Below are positions 43,641 through 56,945 of a stretch of DNA of 64,000 bases, one piece after another. Below the pieces are notes generated by a model that had not been told where the DNA came from, did no database searches, and saw only the letters and a list, made by a program, of their open reading frames with translations. This DNA comes from Panulirus ornatus. Taxonomy: Eukaryota > Arthropoda > Malacostraca > Decapoda > Palinuridae. Both the position numbers and the translations under genes were made by a program. Position 1 is the first letter of the stretch. Each line of letters opens with the position of its first letter. The stretch covers positions 16,651,908 to 16,715,907 of the forward strand of contig NC_092270.1 in NCBI RefSeq assembly GCF_036320965.1, read 5' to 3'.

Positions 43641-45825
43641 ATCCTAACCATTGCTAGTCTTTGGAAAACTAAACAAGGGGCTAGTTGCTGGTCTTCTGGA
43701 AAGGAAAAATCAAGTTTTGAAGAACATAAGGCAATTTCTACTCCAGGGCTGTATCTTGCAATGTTATGAGATTCATCCATGTCTCTCTAGGGGTTAGAAG
43801 CCTCTAACCCTCTTGTTCTAGAGAGAATTTAAGCCTCTCACCCTCTGCAAACCAATGAAACAGTAACTGCAGCATTAGCCCATCTTGGAACTCCTCTCCA
43901 ATCAGCAGCCACCTCCCAGCAATGACATCATCATTCCACCAGCTGCCGAGCTTCACATGTACATCTCATAATAACTGGAACAAGGATATTACCTCAACAG
44001 CATTACAGTCAGTTAAGATAAAAGTTTTTCGAAAGTGAGATTAAGGTAAGGCAAGAAACAATGAGCAAAAATGCTAGTGGGTCACTGTCCCAGAAAGTTT
44101 TTTTATTCTTTAAAAGTCCCTTTCTCTCCTGGATTAGTCTGTCCTTTTAGGTAATAAAAACATAACAAAATAGAGATGGAAGGTAAAAAGGAATGTTCTT
44201 GCCGGGAAAAAGACAACCACCAACATACCCAAGGCTTATCTTTTGGCTCCTTACTAACCTACTTCACAGGAGGTACTAAGAGAAAAGCCTTATCCTAAAT
44301 GGCTAGCAAGGTAGTACCTTCCTGACATGGCTCTAGCCAAAAGGCTTGAATGAGCTAACGATATCAGTCTTAGTTTAAAGTAAGATATTCCTTCAAAGAA
44401 AGGTAAAACCAGGCTAACCTCTTCAGATCCCTAAATATTCTCTTAGGTATCAACTGAATACAAGACATCTGTTAATGAAGACTTCAAAAAGGATATTACA
44501 AGAGTATTCAAAACTCACATGCTTAATGTTTAGAAACTCTGTATCAGAAAAGACAAGCTGTGACAAATGAGAAGAGTCTCATAGATAGACAGGTGGAAAT
44601 TTCTGGACCAAACAACACCAAAGCATCTGAAAATTCCAACACAGGTGATCTTGAAAAGGAAACAAAGGTACTCATGAAAAAATAAATGTGAGATTCAATC
44701 CCAATTGATTCTCAAAACATGTTAAAACTGAGGACACTAATGATGGAATTTGAAGACATCCTAGATTTACAAAGGAAAGCATCAGAAATCCCTAAGATAG
44801 ATGAATATTAAGGAACAGACAAAAACATTCCAAAATGGGACAGAAACTGTCTGAGCAGACACATGAACATTATAAAGTTTGTAAATGTCATTCACATCTT
44901 AGAAATTTTTTTTCACGTAAAATTCCCATCTTGATCAATCTACTTTATCTGTTTGTAGAATTACTTAATGATGCAAGACACTTCAGCCCCTACCACCACT
45001 TTGGCCCCTATCAACAGTTCATCTCCCAATATTTACCAACACTAGCTTCTACCAACCAATTATTGTTGCCTTTTATATGACTACCACTGTTAACATGTCT
45101 TCACTGCTTCTGGAGATGTGTAGCCAATGCCAGTCTCAAACCATGTGCATCTCGGCCCAACCTTATTATCACTTTAGTTGGGAATATGAGACAACGGACA
45201 CCTTATGTAATAATTCATTCAGCTTCTATCAAAAATGCATATATCAGTCAATGTCACTCTTAGCCCACCCTTATTACCAGTAAAATACATACACTGATTG
45301 ATAATGAGTTACATTGGCAGCTTTTTCAACAATCTAATCAATTTCAATACAAACACGAGACAAAATGCTGCATTTCAAATTTGCAAAAAAGTGAAATGAA
45401 TACCAGATGATGTTAGCTATGATCAGTGATGACTGATTTTGGATGGAAATTGTGTACATGAATACTACTAACACACATATTTGTTCACAGAATTCATAAC
45501 TTCTAACAAGTATCAAATATAACTAACAATTACCTAAAAATAACTTCAATAATAAGGTAATAAGGGTACACAGTTCATTCACAGAAACCTGATGGTGCCT
45601 CACACCCTGAGATGTCAGTATCTCATTCACTGACACACAAAAGTGGCTCACTTTCTGGGACGTCGACAGCTTATTCACTGACCTAAGAAGGGGCTCGCTT
45701 TAGTGAAAAGTTTCTGACTCCTCATGCTACTGCTGCCTTGTATACAAATACCCTTGTCCCACATGGTTCCATTTCTTCTGAGGAAGTGTATATAGTTTTA
45801 TTACGAAAACTCAGTACAGTAATAT
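43641..45825. other. No recognisable gene
   Basis: No domain recognised in any frame. Within 44980-45300 the words GGCCCCTATCAACAGTT and TAGCCCACCCTTATTACC occur; related sequence appears in the opposite orientation at about 46200-46740, suggesting diverged copies of one dispersed repeat. Confidence 0.5.
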
Positions 45826-46090
45826 AATCTATCTATCTATATCTCTGATGCCTATTCCTAACTGGAACTCCCCCAAGAGGGTGGCTATGACAGTAGGGTC
45901 TCCATAACCAGTGAACTTCAGTGCCACTTTTAAGCCTTCAGTGCCTCAACCTTAAAAGACCACTAGCAGAGAGCAACTCTAGTGCTGTGTTTGCACAAGC
46001 TCTTACTGACTATCTAATGCTCCTGCCTCTGGATTTTCCTGCAGTGAGCACTATGTGCTAGCCCTGCCTTATGGCAAAATGGTTAGAGCA
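45826..46090 (-). repeat. Dispersed repeat, GATA-tailed family, partial copy
   Basis: Begins with TCTATCTATCTATATC (tail), then GGAACTCCCCCAAGAGGGTG and CCTGCAGTGAGCACTATGTG. It matches the right-hand part of 47226-47865 in the same orientation and the copy at 13239-13795 in the opposite one. The far half of the repeat is missing. Confidence 0.72.
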
Positions 46091-47225
46091 ATAGACAGAA
46101 GTAGTAGTTAGGAATATAGCATACATTTTTAAGTTAATTCTTATCACTTTGTTCTATCATAACATTTACATAATTTTTTTTACGAAGTTATCATACCAGT
46201 TGTCTCATCAACATTCAACATGATCAAATTCATAAAAAGGATGGGCCAATGTTGACAGTGACTGAGATGATTTGTTAGTTTTTTGTATGCATGTATTGAC
46301 TACTGAAGTTGTATAAATTTTCAAACAAGCTTTCAATTGTCATAATGAGGGTGAGCCAAAAATGCTGAGTTGACATCTGTCAATCAATTCTGTTGTTTGT
46401 GGATTTTATATTTTTTTGTATGCAGTGAAGTTGAATACATCATCAAGCTGTTGTTGATTGTCTTATCATCAATCAACAATAATCATACTAATAGCAAAGA
46501 TGCACTCAGATCTACATGGGCTAAGTAATGATAAGCAACGAATAATGACAATGCCACACTACTGTGAATGTCATAATGAAATCACATACACATCTTAAAT
46601 ATAAGGTAACAGGACCAGGGACCGAAGTGTTAGTCAGTATGATAGTTAGTAGGGGGCTAAACTGTTGGTAACTGTTTGGGAATAAAATGTCAGCAATTAT
46701 TGGGGGCTAAATGGTCCGCAGGGGCCAGTGTCAAGTAACTTTCCTTAACTCATCTTAATTTCAATCATATTTTCCATTCAAAAATGGCTTCACTGTATTT
46801 CTTTTTAGATATCTTGTTATACTAGTAAATTTTCCAGTAATTACTAAAATTGCTGAGCTTTTTAAATGTCTTGTTTGTTATCAAAATTTCCATTCTGTGC
46901 TTAGCTCTTTAGTATTAGTTCTCATTCATGATAAATAATTCTGTTTTGTATAAGGAAATATGCTCATCTCTTTAACGTCAGAATTCATTCATTATCAATC
47001 AGTCTGTTTTGTATGAAGTTCAAATGTATTTTTGTACTCTTCTTTTGTTATTCTATACCATGAATGTATTATGACAACCACATTGGAAATAAATATAGCT
47101 ATATGCACTATCCTCCATGAAATTGAAATATTTTACCAGATACACTTAATCAATCAACTATTTGCTGTATGGTTTAAGTCTTGTTACCATACTTACTGCA
47201 TACAGTTGCCCCTGTAACTATGCTA
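46091..47225. other. No recognisable gene
   Basis: AT-rich sequence with short frames only. 46200-46740 contains the inverted counterpart of words found at 44980-45300. Confidence 0.5.
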
Positions 47226-47865
47226 ATTTCTATTCTATCTATCCATATTTCTAATGCCTGTTCCCTTCTGGAACTCCCTCAAGGGGGTGGCCATGGCGAC
47301 AGACTCCATAACCAAAGAACTTCAGTGCCACTTCTTAGTCTTTAATGACTCATCCTTAACAGGCCACTGGCAGAGGACAAGTCTTGCACAGTAGTTGCAG
47401 AGGCTCCTACCCAATGTTCCGAATGACTACTTCTACCTGCCTAATGTTCCTAACCTACCACTTCTCCCTAATGTTTCTACCTAATGCTCCTACCTAAATG
47501 TTCCTACCTACTACTTTTATATATTGCTCCTACCATTTAGCCAAAAAGGCAGGGCTAGCACACAGTGCTCACCACAGGAAAATCTAGTTACAAAGAATGA
47601 GCAGTGTGAGTTAAGTGTTGTCAAGGGCTATGTGTGACAAGGAGAGATTGCATGTTTGTGGACAGAATGCCAATATTTCATATGCAGGTTAGGGAGAAAG
47701 AAAAGACAACTACCTGGTTCAAAAGTGCAACTTGACAACCACTTGGGTGCTGGCTCACGATGCAGCCACCACTAACCCTCCTGATACCCAGGCAGGTAGT
47801 ACTGGTAATATACCTCCCTGGTCATTGGCTGCCTATCACCTACTACCTATCAATTACCTGCTAAT
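47226..47865 (-). repeat. Dispersed repeat, GATA-tailed family, full copy
   Basis: Starts with TTCTATCTATCC (tail on the minus strand), continues through GGAACTCCCTCAAGGGGGTG and several CCTACC/TAATG(T/C)TCC tandem words, and ends near CCTCCCTGGTCATTGGCTGC. It aligns in reverse with 13239-13795 over most of its length. The short tandem CCTAATGTTCCTA block varies in copy number between the copies. Confidence 0.75.
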
Positions 47866-48255
47866 TTCTATTATCAACAATTAATTGCTGTGCTGATTAA
47901 AGTGCAGTTTTTGTAAGTAATTTTAGAGAAATCAATAAGAAAAAAAGGAGTCAAAGTCTAGAAAAGAGATACCACTTTTATAGTTTTGACACCTTTTCTG
48001 TTATGGCTTCTTTGTTCCTACTGTAAGAAATAACATAGAACAGTAGAATTTGCTTTATCATCCTTTAAAACTATACTTCTGTATTCAACTTGTTAGTGTT
48101 AGGGTTATGAGGGGCACTGAAAATGTGGGTGTTAAATAATACTACTATAACATTGTAAAATATGGAAACTGAAGAATATGCAATTTTAACTTTGAAAGAC
48201 TGTATTTGTGAAGAAGTTCTCAATACTATTATCTTATTCTATATTCTTTATCATA
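47866..48255. other. No recognisable gene
   Basis: AT-rich sequence between the dispersed repeat and the next RTE fragments; no domain or repeat recognised. Confidence 0.6.
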
Positions 48256-48385
48256 CTTAACTGCCATCTCCCATGTTAGCAAGGTAGCACAAAGAAACAG
48301 ACAAGGAATGGCCCGACCCACCCACAGACACATGTATATACATAAACATCCACACACACATATACACATCCATATACATTTCAAC
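48256..48385 (-). mobile_element. Diverged RTE 3' UTR fragment
   Basis: Reads as a diverged reverse complement of the terminal part of the RTE 3' UTR (CATCTCCCATGTTAGCAAGG, then GGCCCGACCCACCCACAG). A fresher copy begins 20 bp further on, so this is an older, extremely truncated insertion. Confidence 0.8.
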
Positions 48386-48404
48386 TTATTTATCATTTAT
48401 TTAT

Positions 48405-51400
48405 TTATTTTGCTTTGTCGCTGTCTCCCGCGTTAGCGAGGTAGCGCAAGGAAACAGACGAAAGAATGGCCCAACCCACCCACATACACATGTATATACA
48501 TACATGTCCACACACGCAATTATACATACCTATACATCTCCATGTATACATATATATACACAGACAGACATATACATATATACACATGTACATGATTCAT
48601 ACAGTATGCCCTTATTCATTCCCACTGCCACCCCACCACACATGGAATAACAACCCCCTCCCCCTCATATGTGCGAGGTAGCGCTAGGAAAAGACAAAAA
48701 AGGCCCCATTCGTTCACACTCAGTCTCTAGCTCTCATGTAATAATGCACCGAAACCACAGCTCCCTTTCCACATCCAGGCCCCACAGAACTTTCCATGGT
48801 TTACCCCAGACGCTTCACATGCCCTGGTTCAATCTATTGACAGCACGTCGACCCCGGTATATTACATCGTTCCAATTCACTCTATTCCTTGCACGCCTTT
48901 CACCCTCCTGCATGTTCAGGCCCCGATCACTCAAAATCTTTTTCACTCCATCTTTCCACCTCCAATCTGGTCTCCCACTTCTCCTCGTTCCCTCCACCTC
49001 TTACACATATATCCTCTTGGTCAATCTTTCCTCACTCATTCTCTCCATGTGACCAAACCATTTCAAAACACCCTCTTCTGCTCTCTCAACCACACTCTTT
49101 TTATTACCGCACATCTCTCTTACCCTATTATTACTTACTCGATCAAACCACCTCACACCACATATTGTCCTCAAACATCTCATTTCCAGCACATCCACCC
49201 TCCTGCGCACAACTCTATCCATAGCCCACACCTCGCAACCAATACAACATTGTTGGAACCACTATTCCTTCAAACATACCCATTTTTGCTTTCCGAGATA
49301 ATGTTCTCGACGTCCACACATTCTCCAAGGCTCCCAGAATTTTCGCCCCCTTCCCCACCCTATGATTCACTTCCGCTTCCATGGTTCCATCCGCTGCCAA
49401 ATCCAATCCCAGATATCTAAAACACTTCACTTCCTCCAGTCTTTCTCCATTCAAACTTACCTCCCAGTTGACTTGACCCTCAACCCTGCTGTACCTAATA
49501 ACCTTGCTCTTATTCACATTTACTCTCAAATTTCTTCTTTCACACACTTTACCAAACTCAGTCACCAGCTTCAGCAGTTTCTCACATGAATCAGCCACCA
49601 GCGCTGTATTATCAGCGAACAACAATTGACTCACTTCCCAAGCTCTCTCATCCACAACAGGCTGCATACTTGCCCCTCTTTCCAAAACTCTTGCATTCAC
49701 CTCCCTAACAACCCCATCCATAAACAAATTAAACAACCATGGAGACATCACACATCCCTGCCGCAAACCTACATTCACTGAGAACCAATCACTTTCCTCT
49801 CTTCCTACACGAACACATGCCTTACATCCTTGATAAAAACTTTTCACTGCTTCTAACAACCTGCCTCCCACACCATATTCTTAATACTTCCACAAAGCAT
49901 CTCTATCAACTCTATCATATGCCTTCTCCAGATCCATATATGCTACATACAAATCCATTTGCTTTTCTAAGTATTTCTCACATACATTCTTCAAAGCAAA
50001 CATCTGATCCACACATCCTCTGCCACTTCTGAAACCACACTGCTCTTCCCCATTCTGATGCTCTGTACATGCCTTCACCCTCTCAATCAATACCCTCCCA
50101 TATAATTTACCAGGAATACTCAACAAACTTATACCTCTGTAATTTGATCACTCACTCTTCTCCCCTTTGCCTTTGTACAATGGCACTATGCAAGCATTCC
50201 GCCAATCCTCAGGCACCTCACCATGAATCATACATACATTGAATAACCTTACCAACCAGTCAATAATACAGTCACCCCATTTTTTAATAAATTCCACTGC
50301 AATACCATTCAAACCTGCTGCCTTGCCGGCTTTCATCTTCCGCAAAGGTTTTACTACCTCTTCCCTGTTTACCAAATCATTTTCCCTAACCCTCTCACTT
50401 TGCACACCACCTCGACCAAAACACCCTATATCTGCCACTCTATCATCAAACACATTCAACAAACCTTCAAAATACTCACTCCATCTCCTTCTCACATCAC
50501 CACTACTTGTTATCACCTCCCCATTAGCCCCCTTCACTGAAGTTCCCATTTTTTCCCTTGTCTTACACACTTTATTTACCTCCTTCCAAAACATCTTTTT
50601 ATTCTCCCTAAAATTTAATGATACTCTCTCACCCCAACTCTCATTTGCCCTCTTTTTCACCTCTTGCACCTTTCTCTTGACCTCCTGTCTCTTTCTTTTA
50701 TATATCTCCCACTCATTTGCATTATTTCCCTGCAAAAATCGTCCAAATGCCTCTTTCTTCTCTTTCACTAATAATCTTACTTCTTCATCCCACCACTCAC
50801 TACCCTTTCTAATCAGCCCACCTCCCATGCTTCTCATGCCTCAAGCATCTTTTGCGCAAGCCATCACTGCTTCCCTAAATACATCCCATTCCTCCCCCAC
50901 TCCCCTTACCTCCTTTGTTCTCACCTTTTTCCATTCTGTACTCAGTCTCTCCTTGTACTTCCTCACACAAGTCTCCTTCCCAAGCTCACTTACTCTCACC
51001 ACTCTCTTCACCCCAACATTCTCTCTTCTTTTCTGAAAACCTCTACAAATCTTCACCTTCGCCTCCACAAGATAATGATCAGACATCCCTCCAGTTGCAC
51101 CTCTCAGCACATTAACATCCAAAAGTCTCTCTTTCGCACGCCTATCAATTAACACGTAATCCAATTGCGCTCTCTGACCATCTCTCCTACTTACATACGT
51201 ATACTTATGTATATCTCTCTTTTTAAACAGGTATTCCCAATCACCAGTCCTTTTTCAGCACATAAATCTACAAGCTCTTCACCATTTCCATTCACAACAC
51301 CGAACACCCCATGTATACCAATTATTCCCTCAACTGCCACATTACTCACCTTTGCGTTCAAATCACCCATCACTATAACCTGGTCTCGTGCATTAAAACC

Positions 51401-51963
51401 ACTAACACACTCATTCAGCTGCTCCCAAAACACTTGCCTCTCATGATCTTTCTTCTCATGCCCAGGTGCATATGCACCAATAATCACCCATCTCTCTCCA
51501 TCCACTTTCAGTTTCACCCATATCAATCTAGAGTCTACTTTCTTACACTCTATCACATACTCCCACCACTCCTGTTTCAGGAGTAGTGCTACTCCTTCTC
51601 TTGCTCTTGTCCTCTCACTAACCCCTGACTTTACTCCCAAGACATTCCCAAACCACTCTTCCCCTTTACCCTTGAGCTTCGTTTCACTCAGAGCCAAAAC
51701 ATCTAGGTTCCTTTCCTCAAACATACTACCTATCTCTCCTTTTTTCTCATCTTGGTTACATCCACACACATTTAGACACCCCAATCTGAGCCTTCGAGGA
51801 GGATGAGCACTCGCCGCGTGACTCCTTCTTCTGTTTCCCCATTTAGAAAGTTAAAATACAAGGAGGGGAGGGTTTCTAGCCCCCCGCTCCCGTCCCCTTT
51901 AGTCGCCTTCTACGACATGTGAGGAATGTGTGGGAAGTATTCTTTCTCCCCTATCCCCAGGGA
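48405..51963 (-). mobile_element. Full-length RTE-like copy, long 3' UTR, decayed ORF
   Basis: Terminal motif at 48410-48450, long 3' UTR to about 48850, coding region to the start-codon position near 51837, and 5' UTR to 51963 (complement of ATCCCCAGGGA). It is the only copy here that clearly combines both the complete 5' UTR and the long 3' UTR. Readable parts are 51784-51191 (endonuclease), 51164-50841, 50837-50148, 50126-49881, 49871-49215 and 49231-48815. Frameshifts lie between them; the catalytic box reads LLFADNTALVADS. Its long 3' UTR shows that this form belongs to the same family as the short one. Confidence 0.93.
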
Positions 51964-52078
51964 GACCATATTGGAGGTGGAAAGATGGAGTGAAAAAGAT
52001 TTTGAGTGATCGGGGCCTGAACATGCAGGAGGGTGAAAGGCGTGCAAGGAATAGAGTGAACTGGAACGATGTGGTATA
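51964..52078 (+). mobile_element. 115-bp plus-strand RTE ORF fragment at a junction
   Basis: Encodes YWRWKDGVKKILSDRGLNMQ then RRARNRVNWNDVVY, the C-terminus of the ORF, in sense orientation. It is squeezed between the 5' end of one minus-strand copy and the 3' end of another and stops before the ORF's own stop codon. It has neither a 3' UTR nor a tail. Confidence 0.88.
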
Positions 52079-52917
52079 CATACATATTCAAACAAAGACA
52101 TGTACATATCCATACTTGCTGCTTTCATCCATTCCTGTCCCTACACAGCCCACACGAAACAGTATCCCCTCCTCCAGTGAGGCAGCGCCTGGAACAGACA
52201 AAAAAGGCCACATTCATTCACACTCAGTCTCTAGCTGTCATGTGTAATGCACTGAAACCACAGCTCCCTTTCCACATCCAGGCTCCACAGACTTTTCTAT
52301 GGTTTACCCCATACTCTTCACATGCCCTGGTTCAATCCAATGACAGCACGCCAACCCCGGTATACCACATCATTCCAATTCTCTCTATTTCTTGCATGCC
52401 TTTCACCCTCCTGTATGTTCAGGCCCCAACGGTTCAAAATCTTTTTCACTCCATCCTTTCCCTCCAATTTGGTCTCCTGCTTCTCCTTCTTCCCTCCACC
52501 TCTGACATATACTGCCTCTTTGTCAATCCTTCCACACTCATTCTCTCCATGTGTCCAAACCATTTCAACACACTCTTCTGCTCTCTCAACCACACTCTTT
52601 TTATTACCACACATCTCTCTTGCCCTTTCATTACTTAATAAAACCACCTCACATCACATATTGTCATCAAACATTTCATTTCCAACATATCCATCCTCCT
52701 CCGCACAACCCTATCTATTGCCCATGCCTCGCAACCATATAATATTGTTGGAACCACTACTCCTTCAAACATACCCATTTTTGCTCTCCAAGATAATGTT
52801 ATCTCACTTTCCATAAATTCTTCAACGCTCCCAGAACCTTCGCCCCCTCCCCCACCCTGTGACTCACTTCCGTTTCCATGGTTCCATCTGCTGCTAAGTC
52901 CACTCCCAGATATCTAA
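52079..52917 (-). mobile_element. Diverged RTE-like copy with a different 3' UTR
   Basis: Minus-strand copy covering the RT C-terminal region (VNHRVGEG, YGCEAWAIDRV, KWFGHMERM) with many substitutions and frameshifts. Its 3' UTR shares the CTAGCTGTCATGTGTAATGC part with the long form but then differs: GAGGCAGCGCCTGGAACAG, CAGCCCACACGAAACAG and a CATATTCAAACAAAGACATG end. The fragment at 34149-34480 carries a related tail. It is an older subfamily, judged by divergence. Confidence 0.87.
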
Positions 52918-54358
52918 AATATCATTATGTATTATGAAAATAATGTACAGTACTGGACTGAGCTCCACCAAGCTTTTCCATTTGGTTGGGAGTATAAAAA
53001 GTGAGTTGAGACATCTATAGAGACTTAGGAATTCAACAATGTGGGAAAAATCTCATAAGTATTGATCTGAGCCCTAAACTTATGTAGGCATCTGAAATCA
53101 CCCAATTCATCTGCAAAACTCAAAATTAGTCACATTCAAGCATTACAGTGCACTGCAGCATTAACTGAAATGCATAAATAATAAAGGAAAATAAGAATTT
53201 CACTCCACAAGTTGGTTTTCTTGTATCATTAAAGCTTTGTTCACTTTGTATATTAACATACAAACTAGATAAAGCTCTAGACTCTAGTGTCCTTATGCTA
53301 TTCGTGAGGACATTTAAAAATGACATCATGATGCCACAGGCATCGTTCCTGCTCATTTACTATCTGCAAGATTTCAACTTAGGTGTTGCAAATGCCTCAC
53401 TTAAAATGTAAATTATTATTCTGAGTCGTTTTACCCCACAATTTTCCATTACTTCAAAGCCCTGCCCACTTTATGAAAACTTTAAAATGAAATTCTAGGT
53501 GCTACACTGTTACATCTCCACCCATAGTTCCCATAGTTAAGATTTCATTGGTACCAGTTTCATTATGTTCTATCACCTATAACACTAGTATCACTTCTGA
53601 ACAATTAACAAGTTAATAAAAGAAAATTAAGTAGTAATAGAATTTTACCATGAATATTTTCAGCACTACTCAAGGTTTCTCCTATTGCGTAATGATTTTT
53701 AACTTTCAAAGAATGTTATTACAGTCTTACACCATAAGGACCTGGCTTTCATGTAATACAATAAAATTCAAATATTTGTTCTCAGGTCAGTGCACTTCTG
53801 CCCCACGAAAATTATGGAATACTCTCATCAATATTTCCCTTGATATTCATTTTCGAGCTTAGTAATATATATTAGAGTGACCTACAAAAATTTAGATCTA
53901 TCGATTGCATACAAGAGAAATTTTGTAACTTCTGTGAGGCGTAAATTGTAATACATACCTACTACTGTCAGACAGTGCCATTCATATTCATATATCTGTG
54001 TGTTCATACATTAACTACGTTCATTACCAAATTGTTATACGATTTCCTTATCATTAACATCAAACGGGTATTTATAGAGGTGATGTCCCACAAAAGTTAC
54101 GAAATATTCTCATATCCAAAATCTCCTCTAATCTTAATTTGCACAGGATATAATACCAGATTGTTTCTCAAGCAACAATAGATCAATTACAGAAACCAGA
54201 AATTATCTAACCATATTAACTAAACCGAAAAAAATATTGTACCTTCAACACTATATACAGCAAGGGACAGGGTAGTCTAACCGTAAACTTTCCTGTCCTG
54301 GACGGTACAAATGAGTAGTTACGGTAACTACATCGAGGGACCAGTTCATAAGTCAGTT
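52918..54358. other. No recognisable gene
   Basis: AT-rich, low coding potential in all frames, no repeat shared with other parts of the window. It ends at the first 33-bp minisatellite unit. Confidence 0.6.
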
Positions 54359-55480
54359 CATATCCAGCGGATACAGCAAGCAGCACACAAACATATCTAG
54401 CGGATACAGCAAGCAGCACACAAACATATCCAGCGGATACAGTAAGCAGCACACAAACATATCGAGCGGAGATAGCAAGCAGCACACAAACATATCTTTC
54501 GGATACAGCAAGCAGCAGCACAAACATAACCAGCGGATACAGCAAGCAGCACACAAACATATCAAGCGGATATAGCAAGCAGCACACAAACATATCTTTC
54601 GGATACAGCAAGCAGCAGTACAAACATATCCAGCGGATACAGCAAGCAGCATACAAACATATCAAGCGGATATAGCAAGCAGCACACAAACATATCAAGC
54701 GGATATAGCAAGCAGCACACAAACATATCTTTCGGATACAGCAAGCAGCAGTACAAACATATCCAGCGGATACAGCAAGCAGCACACAAACATATCAAGC
54801 GGATATAGCAAGCAGCACACAAACATATCAAGCGGATATAGCAAGCAGCACACAAACATATCTTTCGGATACAGCAAGCAGCAGTACAAACATATCCAGC
54901 GGATACAGCAAGCAGCACACAAACATATCAAGCGGATATAGCAAGCAGCACACAAACATATCAAGCGGATATAGCAAGCAGCACACAAACATATCAAGCG
55001 GATATAGCAAGCAGCACACAAACATATCAAGCGGATATAGCAAGCAGCACACAAACATATCAAGCGGATATAGCAAGCAGCACACAAACATATCTTTCGG
55101 ATACAGCAAGCAGCAGTACAAACATATCCAGCGGATACAGCAAGCAGCACACAAACATATCAAGCGGATATAGCAAGCAGCACACAAACATATCAAGCGG
55201 ATATAGCAAGCAGCACACAAACATATCAAGCGGATATAGCAAGCAGCACACAAACATATCAAGCGGATATAGCAAGCAGCACACAAACATATCTTTCGGA
55301 TACAGCAAGCAGCACACAAACATATCTTGCGGATATAGCAAGCAGCACACAATCATATCTTTCGGATACACAAGCAGTACACGAACATATCCTGCGGATA
55401 TAGCAAGCAGCAAACACATCCAACGATATAGCAAGCAGGAAACAAACATATCCAGTGCATTTAGGTAAACATATTCAGCA
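54359..55480. repeat. 33-bp minisatellite array I
   Basis: About 34 units of the type CATATCCAGCGGATACAGCA + AGCAGCACACAAA. Three main variants occur: one with CCAGCGGATACAG, one with CAAGCGGATATAG and one with CTTTCGGATACAG. They follow a recurring order (one CCAG unit, two to six CAAG units, one CTTT unit), so there is higher-order repetition. Because 33 is divisible by three, the minus strand stays open for up to 200 codons (CLLYPLDMFVC repeats), which is a by-product rather than a gene. Units become irregular after about 55345. Confidence 0.95.
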
Positions 55481-55912
55481 AGCAACAAACAAATACATCC
55501 AGCGCATCCAGAGGACAACACAAACTTATCTAGTGCATCCAGAAACAACACAAACACCAGGCGAATCAAGAATAAATACAAACATATCCAGAGAATCCAG
55601 AAGACAACACAAGCATATAAATCGCATTCATAACACAACACAGACATATACAGCGCAACCACAAGACATCAAGCGCATCCAAGTAACACAAACATATCCG
55701 GCGAATCAAGAAGCCATGCAAACATCCAGCGACTCCAGACGACAACACAGCGCATCCACAAGACAACACAGACAAACGCATTCAGAGGGTAACACAAACA
55801 TATCCAGCGAAAAGGCACCACATTAACATATACACTGCATCTGGCGGGCAGCGGACAAACATGTCCAACAGGTCACACAAATATATCGAGCGCATCCAGC
55901 AAACAACACACT
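55481..55912. repeat. Degenerate flank of the 33-bp minisatellite
   Basis: Irregular units of the type ACATATCCAGCGCATCCAG with ACAACACAAAC between them. They are diverged relatives of both homogeneous arrays, linking the two. Confidence 0.85.
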
Positions 55913-56412
55913 AACATATTCAGAGCATCTAACTGGCACTATATAAACATATTCAGAGCATCTAACTGGCACCATATAAACATATTCAGAGCATCTAACT
56001 GGCACCATATAAACATATTCAGAGCATCTAACTGGCACCATATAAACATATTCAGAGCATCTAACTGGCACCATATAAACATTCAGAGCATCTAACTGGC
56101 ACCATATAAACATATTCAGAGCATCTAACTGGCACCATATAAACATATTCAGAGCATCTAACTGGCACCATATAAACATATTCAGAGCATCTAACTGGCA
56201 CCATATAAACATATTCAGAGCATCTAACTGGCACCATATAAACATATTCAGAGCATCTAACTGGCACCATATAAACATATTCAGAGCATCTAACTGGCAC
56301 CATATAAACATATTCAGAGCATCTAACTGGCACCATATAAACATTCAGAGCATCTAACTGGCACCATATAAATATATTCAGAGCATCTAACTGGCACTAT
56401 ATAAACATATCT
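55913..56412. repeat. 33-bp minisatellite array II
   Basis: About 15 nearly identical units CATATTCAGAGCATCTAACT + GGCACCATATAAA. Two units lack ATAT (near 56080 and 56342). The sequence differs from array I but has the same period and the shared core AAACATATTCAGAGCATC versus AAACATATCCAGCGGATA. Confidence 0.95.
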
Positions 56413-56760
56413 AACGCATCTGGCAGGCAGCACGCAAGCAAAGTGCGCACAGTGCGTCTGATGGGAAACATGTAGACAAATCCAGCTCATCCACAGGAAG
56501 TACACAAACATATCCAGTAAACACATTACCATATCTAGCGCTTCTAATACCCAATATGGAAAATTATCCAGGACATTTAGTAGGTAACATTAAAAACATT
56601 TAGCGCATCTATTTAGTAAACAACACACAAACATATCCAATCCAACGTATCTAGCAGATAACACATAACCATATCCAGCACATCATATGCACGGTACAGA
56701 AATACATCCAACGCATCAGAGAGCGCACAAATATAAGGAGAGAAGAGGGAAATTAGAGAA
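56413..56760. repeat. Right degenerate flank of the 33-bp minisatellite
   Basis: Scattered words such as AACATATCTAACGCATCTGG, ATATCCAGTAAACACATT and ATATCTAGCGCTTCTAATAC show the same ancestral unit fading out toward 56720. Confidence 0.8.
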
Positions 56761-56945
56761 TAAAGATGCATGTTGTTGACAAATGCTGAGAAATATATAT
56801 TTTTTTGCAAACCAAGCTAGAAGAATGCTAAGAGAGGTGCCCTTGGATCGGCCAAGCTAACCGAAAATAATTGCCTGATGATGGACAAAGCCCCGCCTCC
56901 ATTGTGTTGGGGCGGGAAATGTGGACATGAGAAGGAAATAGCCCC

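Noticed and set aside
54216..55662. Long minus-strand open frames of up to 200 codons with cysteine-rich CLLYPLDMFVC repeats
   Set aside because: They arise because the 33-bp unit has no stop in several frames. Multiple frames are open at once and nothing resembles a real domain or a start context.
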